Assembly: GCA_028696365.1 (NCBI GenBank)
Contig: JAQVHG010000111.1
Coordinates: 1 to 7,176, forward strand
Length of the DNA stretch: 7,176 bases
From: Methanofollis sp.
GTDB taxonomy: Archaea > Halobacteriota > Methanomicrobia > Methanomicrobiales > Methanofollaceae
Reading direction: 5' to 3'
Below the pieces are notes generated by a model. The model was not told the origin of the DNA. It made no database searches and saw nothing but the letters and a program-made list of their open reading frames with translations. The translations under genes were made by a program, and so were the position numbers. Shown in pieces: positions 5,751 through 7,176 of the stretch. The first letter of the stretch is position 1; the number at the start of each line of letters is the position of its first letter.

Positions 5751-7176
5751 ATGCATCTCCCCTTTTTAGGGAAGCGGCTAGATCCGCATCGCTTCTCTGC
5801 CAAATACGACCCCACATCCGAGCCCTCCCTGGTCGATGCCGTTGTGCCAGATGGCTACGAACTCGCTGAACAGTACTGGGTGGAGGAAGGGCGTGCACTC
5901 GTCTGTATATTCAAGGATACCCTGACTGGCCAGCCAGAGTACCATCTCCTCGAACCACCGCTCACCCCTCTTGAACATGAACTCCTCGAACGCCTCCACG
6001 AGGATCTGAGGAATGTCCTGGTCCTCTCTGATGAGGACCTCAGGGGGGATCGCCGGAAGGTCTTGATGACCCGTGCCGCCGCCCTCCTGGAGGAATACGG
6101 GCTTGACCCGAGCCTCGAGACCAGGCGGCGGATCGGGTATTACCTCCTCCGCACCTTCCTTGGGTGGTCCCGGATCGACGGGCTCATGAAGGACGAGGAG
6201 ATCGAGGACATCTCCTGCGACGGGGTCGGCGTGCCCCTATTCCTCTACCACCGGCGTTATCGAAACATCAGGACCAACCTCATCTTCTCAGAACACGAAC
6301 TCGACTCACTTGCCATTGCACTTGCCCAACGTTCTGGCAAACACGTCTCTGTCGGTTCGCCGGTGGTGGACGCCACCCTCCCTGACGGCTCAAGGCTGCA
6401 GCTCACCTTCGGGCGCGAGGTCTCGACGCGGGGCACCTCGTTTACGATCAGGAAGTTCAGACCCGAACCCTTCACCCCGGTCGAACTCCTCAGGCTCGGC
6501 ACCTTCTCGGCCGAGGAACTCGCCTATTTCTGGCTGGCGATTGAACATAACAAGAGCCTCCTCTTCATCGGAGGGACGGCGTCAGGCAAGACTTCCTCCC
6601 TCAACGCCGTCTCCCATTTCATCCCGCCACGTGCCAAGATCGTCTCCATCGAGGACACCAGAGAGATCACCCTCAACCACGAGAACTGGGTGGCCACGGT
6701 GACCAGGGACACGCTCTCGGGTGGCGAAGGAGAAGCGATCTCGATGTTCGACCTCCTAAAAGCGGCGATGCGTCAGCGCCCCGAATATCTCCTGGTCGGT
6801 GAGGTCCGGGGGCGCGAGGCCCAGACTCTCTTCCAGGCGATGAACACCGGGCACACCACCTTCTCGACGCTCCACGCTGGCTCGATCGACGCGGCTATCC
6901 ACCGTCTTGAGAACGCCCCTCTCTCAGTCCCGAGAAGCACCATCCAGGCCCTTGACATCGCGAGTCTCCAGGCGCTCATCTACCGGGGGACCGAGCGGGT
7001 GCGGCGCTGTCAGGAGATCGTGGAGATCGCCGCGGTCGACCCTGGCACTGGCAACCTCCAGGTGAATACAGTCTTCGAATATGACCCCATCCGCGACCAG
7101 ATGCACTATACCGGGCGGTCGCTGGTCTACGCCAGGATCAGGGAGAACCGCGGCTGGACCCGCGACCACCTTGACG
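5751..7176 (+). CDS. Type II/IV secretion system ATPase, archaellum/pilus type (3' partial)
   Basis: This is a GspE/VirB11-superfamily hexameric ATPase that powers assembly of archaeal type IV pilus-like structures (FlaI/ArlI, PilB or TadA relatives) at the inner face of the membrane. 475 codons are visible; the frame continues past the window, so perhaps 20-80 residues are missing if it matches the usual 500-550. It starts MHLPFLGKRLDPHRFSAKYD after a good ribosome binding site. The N-terminal domain carries the archaeal pattern YHLLEPPLTPLEHELLERL (about residues 64-82), followed by the DEEIEDISCDG segment. The motor domain has Walker A GGTASGKT (274-281), the Asp box SIEDTREI (Glu301-Asp302), Walker B LLVGEVRG (347-354) and the His box GHTTFSTLHAG (His368, His375). 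All motifs are intact. The membrane partner (FlaJ/TadC-like) would be expected just downstream. Archaellum versus pilus cannot be decided from this part. Confidence 0.93.
   Translation, partial: MHLPFLGKRLDPHRFSAKYDPTSEPSLVDAVVPDGYELAEQYWVEEGRALVCIFKDTLTGQPEYHLLEPPLTPLEHELLERLHEDLRNVLVLSDEDLRGDRRKVLMTRAAALLEEYGLDPSLETRRRIGYYLLRTFLGWSRIDGLMKDEEIEDISCDGVGVPLFLYHRRYRNIRTNLIFSEHELDSLAIALAQRSGKHVSVGSPVVDATLPDGSRLQLTFGREVSTRGTSFTIRKFRPEPFTPVELLRLGTFSAEELAYFWLAIEHNKSLLFIGGTASGKTSSLNAVSHFIPPRAKIVSIEDTREITLNHENWVATVTRDTLSGGEGEAISMFDLLKAAMRQRPEYLLVGEVRGREAQTLFQAMNTGHTTFSTLHAGSIDAAIHRLENAPLSVPRSTIQALDIASLQALIYRGTERVRRCQEIVEIAAVDPGTGNLQVNTVFEYDPIRDQMHYTGRSLVYARIRENRGWTRDHLD

Overview
The window looks like a piece of a GC-rich methanogenic euryarchaeon, most likely of the Methanomicrobiales (Methanofollis/Methanoculleus-like). 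The reasons are the archaeal-type TldD/TldE pair, an archaeal BofA-family membrane protein, two single-domain KaiC-like ATPases, an archaeal-type secretion/pilus ATPase, AT-rich promoter patches in GC-rich DNA and a poly-T terminator. The taxonomic placement is inferred from gene content and protein flavour, not from a search.

Layout. Positions 1-2707 hold a tight three-gene + strand cluster: tldD (5' end outside the window), tldE/pmbA (overlapping tldD by 14 bases) and a small BofA-like membrane protein that starts one base after the tldE stop. A T-rich terminator follows. Positions 2708-4103 form a 1.4-kb region without an intact gene, lying between two converging transcription units. It is packed with short non-autonomous mobile elements. 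Three elements share ends starting GGCTCTGTAGAA (or a variant). Two of these are flanked by perfect 8-bp direct repeats (TGAAAATA and GTCCTTTG), which are target-site duplications. A fourth, decayed copy keeps only an internal core, and a short scrap resembles a broken CsoR-family metal-sensor gene. From 4104 to about 5641, on the - strand, two KaiC/RecA-fold proteins are encoded with an ATGA stop-start overlap. The downstream one has an intact ATP site. The upstream one has lost the Walker A lysine and the catalytic glutamates. Divergent from them, starting at 5751 with a good ribosome binding site, is a type II/IV secretion (archaellum/pilus-type) ATPase that runs off the right edge.

How the genes work together. 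TldD and TldE are the two subunits of one metalloprotease. The KaiC-like pair looks like an active plus inactive partner complex. By analogy with FlaH (KaiC-like) acting on FlaI (secretion ATPase) in the archaellum, it may control or assist the divergent secretion ATPase; that link is inference from gene order. The 1.4-kb spacer has been colonised repeatedly by one mobile element family, whose ends and 8-bp duplications suggest mobilisation by an IS6-type transposase. No transposase is encoded in the window.
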